Part shown: positions 61,977-64,000 of the stretch, piece after piece
Numbering within the stretch: the first letter of the stretch is position 1
How the letters are laid out: each line of letters starts with the position of its first letter
Origin: Acetomicrobium sp. S15 = DSM 107314
GTDB lineage: Bacteria > Synergistota > Synergistia > Synergistales > Thermosynergistaceae
Assembly: GCF_016125955.1 (NCBI RefSeq)
Contig: NZ_JADEVE010000091.1
Location: forward strand, 1-64,000
Direction of reading: 5' to 3'
Length of the DNA: 64,000 nt
Program-made: the position numbers and the translations under genes
The notes under the pieces: generated by a model
The model's input: only the letters and a program-made list of their open reading frames with translations
The model's database searches: none
Told to the model about the DNA's origin: nothing

Positions 61977-63244
61977 ATGCCGAGGCCTTCGTAGATGGGG
62001 AATGCCCGACAGAGCTCTTTCACCTCTCCTTTTACCTTCAAAAGTGCCTTTTCGTCGTCGATAGCATTTGCCACCCTATCCATCCAATCGGCTATGACCT
62101 TCATCTCGCGCTCTCCAAAGCCTCTCGTGGTGACCGCCGGCGTTCCGACGCGGATGCCGCTCGTGACGAAGGGGCTTTGGGTATCGAAGGGGATGGTCTC
62201 CTTGTTTACTGTAATGCCAGCCTTGTCCAGGGCGGCTTCGAAGTCTTTGCCCGTTATGCCGCGCTCCGTAAGATCGACGACTATCAGGTGGTTGTCCGTG
62301 CCGCCGGATACGAGTCGAAAGCTCTTTTGTAATAACGCCTCTGCGAGGGCTTTCGCATTCTTGACGATTTTTTTCTGGTAATCCTTGAACTCAGGCTTTA
62401 AGGCCTCCTGGAAAGCTACGGCCTTGGCCGCTATGATGTGCATCAACGGGCCGCCCTGCATGCCCGGAAAGACGGTTTTGTCTACAGCCTTGGCGTGCTC
62501 CTGTCGGCACATTATCATGCCGCCTCTGGGACCGCGCAAAGTCTTATGCGTCGTCGTGGTGACGAAATCGCAAAAGGGGATGGGGTCCTTGTGAAGGCCG
62601 GTCGCTATCAGCCCAGCTATGTGGGCTATGTCGAACATGAGGTAGGCGCCGACCTCGTCAGCTATCTTGCGGAAGCGTTCGGCGTCTATCTCCCTCGGAT
62701 ACGCGCTTGCGCCGCAGACGATCATCTTGGGCTTGTGTTCGGCGGCCAACCTCGCCACCTGGTCGAAGTCGATGGTTTCCGTATCCCTCGTCACGCCGTA
62801 GTGGGCCACGTTGTAGAGCTGGCCTGAGAAATTGACGGGGCTTCCGTGGGTCAGGTGCCCTCCGTGGGCGAGGTCCATGGCCAATATCGTATCTCCCGGC
62901 TTGAGCACCGAGAAATATACTGCCATGTTCGCCTGGGAGCCGGAGTGGGGTTGGACGTTCGCGTGATCGCAGCCGAAGAGTTCCTTTGCCCTGTCGCGGG
63001 CGAGATCTTCGGCCCGATCCACAGCCTCACATCCGCCGTAATACCGCCTGCCGGGGTAGCCTTCGGCATATTTGTTCGTCAGCACCGACCCCATGGCAGC
63101 CAGCACAGCAGGCGAGACCACGTTTTCGGAGGCGATCAACTCAATCCCTTCGCGCTCTCGCTTCAACTCGGCGTTTAACACGTCGGCGATAGCCGGGTCT
63201 ACCTGTCTTAAGAGTTCATATGCTCTCGGGAACACTCTCTCCAC
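61973..63244 (-). CDS. glyA: Serine hydroxymethyltransferase
   Basis: The 423-residue PLP enzyme interconverts serine and glycine with tetrahydrofolate. Landmarks are [12 protein letters not shown] (~36), [15 protein letters not shown] (~58), [15 protein letters not shown] (~98), [14 protein letters not shown] (~203) and [16 protein letters not shown] (~229) with the PLP Lys. Length and motifs are standard. It is first in the set with the TrpB-like enzyme and the radical SAM protein. The leader (63245-63454) shows no glycine or folate riboswitch that I can recognise. Confidence 0.95.
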   Translation of the reverse strand: MERVFPRAYELLRQVDPAIADVLNAELKREREGIELIASENVVSPAVLAAMGSVLTNKYAEGYPGRRYYGGCEAVDRAEDLARDRAKELFGCDHANVQPHSGSQANMAVYFSVLKPGDTILAMDLAHGGHLTHGSPVNFSGQLYNVAHYGVTRDTETIDFDQVARLAAEHKPKMIVCGASAYPREIDAERFRKIADEVGAYLMFDIAHIAGLIATGLHKDPIPFCDFVTTTTHKTLRGPRGGMIMCRQEHAKAVDKTVFPGMQGGPLMHIIAAKAVAFQEALKPEFKDYQKKIVKNAKALAEALLQKSFRLVSGGTDNHLIVVDLTERGITGKDFEAALDKAGITVNKETIPFDTQSPFVTSGIRVGTPAVTTRGFGEREMKVIADWMDRVANAIDDEKALLKVKGEVKELCRAFPIYEGLGI

Positions 63245-63454
63245 CGTCCTTACCCTCGTGATTATGGGGACAAATAAAGCGCTAAAAAACCCACTGCACC
63301 GCTACAACCTCTGAACGAAGAGTAGCGAAGCGGCGTACGATGGTTGCTTTTAAGATATAATACCTCAACTGCGCCACCTGCGTCCAATGAGTTGTCGTTT
63401 CGCGGTGCCTTTATAGCGCCGATTTGTACGGGCGAGGCAAAGAGAAACGAAAAA

Positions 63455-63476
63455 CGGGGGCAGCGCCTTGCCCCCG
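63455..63476 (-). terminator. Strong intrinsic terminator of the acetolactate synthase-like gene
   Basis: On the minus strand CGGGGGCA pairs with TGCCCCCG around a six-base loop and is followed by TTTTTCG, ~90 bases after the stop at 63564. The remainder of the gap 63245-63563 shows no gene. Confidence 0.88.
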
Positions 63477-63563
63477 CAGTTTCGGGCTCAACTCCCATCG
63501 ACGGGCTTCGAAAAGAACCGCAACCGTCCCGTTGGCGCGTGGCGCGTTATTCGAGAAGGGCGC

Positions 63564-64000
63564 TCAAGATTTGACCGCGAGGCTGTGGATGAAGTCCGTG
63601 AGGCTGCGCCCCGGCGGCACCATCGGCATGACGAGCTCTTCCCTCGGCACGAGGATGTCCACCAAGGCCGGCCCCTCGCAGGAGAGCGCTGCATCGATGG
63701 CGCCTTCTACTTCCGATGCGATCTCCGCCCTCCATCCTTTGACCCCATAACCCTGGGCGAGCTTCGCGAAATCGCAAGGGGAGTCGGTGAGCGTTTCCGC
63801 ATATCGGCGATCCCAGAAGAGCTCTTGCCACTGCCTTACCATTCCTAAAGAGCTGTTGTTGAAGACGAACACCTTGACCGGCAGGTTGTATCTGGCGCAC
63901 GTCTCGAGCTCTTGGGCGTTCATCAATATGCTACCATCGCCGGCTATGCATATGACGCGCTCGCCCGGACGCGCCATACTTGCGCCCACCGCAGCAGGCA
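63564..64000 (-). CDS. Acetolactate synthase-like TPP enzyme, 3' end only (partial)
   Basis: The gene runs off the right edge, so only the last ~145 residues are present. The TPP/magnesium motif ICIAGDGSILMNAQELETCARYNLPVKVFVFNN (~15-47 of the visible part; key GDGS...NN) and NSSLGMVRQWQELFW match acetohydroxyacid synthase large subunits (IlvB), followed by VDILVPREELVMPMVPPG. Family length is ~550-600 residues, so about three quarters is missing. Oxalyl-CoA or glyoxylate carboligase-type relatives share these motifs, so the assignment is moderate. Confidence 0.82.
   Translation of the reverse strand, partial: PAAVGASMARPGERVICIAGDGSILMNAQELETCARYNLPVKVFVFNNSSLGMVRQWQELFWDRRYAETLTDSPCDFAKLAQGYGVKGWRAEIASEVEGAIDAALSCEGPALVDILVPREELVMPMVPPGRSLTDFIHSLAVKS

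Noticed and set aside
63245-63454. Possible glycine or tetrahydrofolate riboswitch before glyA
   Set aside because: I could not find the conserved aptamer segments.
1-64000. Insertion sequences, CRISPR arrays, tRNA or rRNA genes
   Set aside because: No transposase, regularly spaced repeats or RNA gene signatures were found in the gaps on either strand.

Overview
The window looks like part of the chromosome of an anaerobic, amino-acid- and organic-acid-fermenting bacterium, most likely a member of the Synergistota (inference from overall gene content; no rRNA is present to confirm it). Supporting genes are a class II superoxide reductase, a probable tungsten/molybdenum aldehyde:ferredoxin oxidoreductase (AOR), a ferredoxin-like protein, a complete citrate lyase operon, and many amino acid hydrolases, aminotransferases and permeases. 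By eye the base composition is moderately GC-rich, with visibly AT-richer patches in the citrate region and around 56-57.5 kb. I see no rRNA, tRNA, CRISPR array or transposase.

Layout. (1) 0-8 kb, minus strand: a five-gene ABC importer operon (permease, LOG-fold protein, ATPase, solute-binding protein, permease) followed by an acetoacetate-decarboxylase-like gene, an SDR dehydrogenase and a two-repeat membrane protein. That three-gene cassette lies between the last permease gene and a second copy of the same gene's 3' end. (2) 8.5-13.9 kb: a cysteine-synthase-like enzyme, superoxide reductase, two amidohydrolase-type enzymes and an orphan secreted protein. (3) 13.9-21.4 kb: the probable replication-origin region, with dnaA, dnaN, recF, mnmG, a DciA (DUF721) gene and mscS reading leftward, and DnaA-box clusters on both sides of dnaA. 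(4) 21.4-29.7 kb: an MFS exporter, a heptamer repeat array, a PPP phosphatase divergent from a DHH/glycosyltransferase/ADP-ribosylglycohydrolase operon, a class V aminotransferase and dhaK-dhaL. (5) 29.8-39.1 kb: an M20 hydrolase and the citrate fermentation genes (citX, a LeuB-like dehydrogenase, a CitS-type carrier, citF, citE, citD, citC, citG). (6) 39.3-46.8 kb: a ferredoxin-like gene, a decayed gamma-glutamyltransferase copy, two MoaD-fold genes and the AOR gene behind a structured leader that I interpret as a Moco/Tuco-type riboswitch with its own terminator, an intact gamma-glutamyltransferase, a DUF169 gene and the relic of a different AOR. (7) 47-64 kb: a GGDEF/HD-GYP regulator, an EamA exporter, an aminotransferase, a MOT1-type molybdate transporter, a purine permease/amino acid permease/acetamidase operon, an APC permease with gabT, a glyA - TrpB-like PLP enzyme - B12-binding radical SAM operon, and the 3' end of an acetolactate-synthase-like gene running off the right edge.

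How it fits together. Citrate would be imported by the CitS-type carrier and cleaved by CitDEF after CitC, CitG and CitX make and activate the prosthetic group. Amino acids and amides are taken up and broken down by several permeases, aminotransferases and amidohydrolases. The AOR, MoaD proteins and MOT1 transporter form a molybdenum/tungsten theme. The most promising observations are the AOR leader RNA, the glyA/TrpB-like/radical SAM operon, and two loci where a three-gene cassette is bracketed by an intact gene and a truncated copy of it, as single-crossover integration of a circle would leave.
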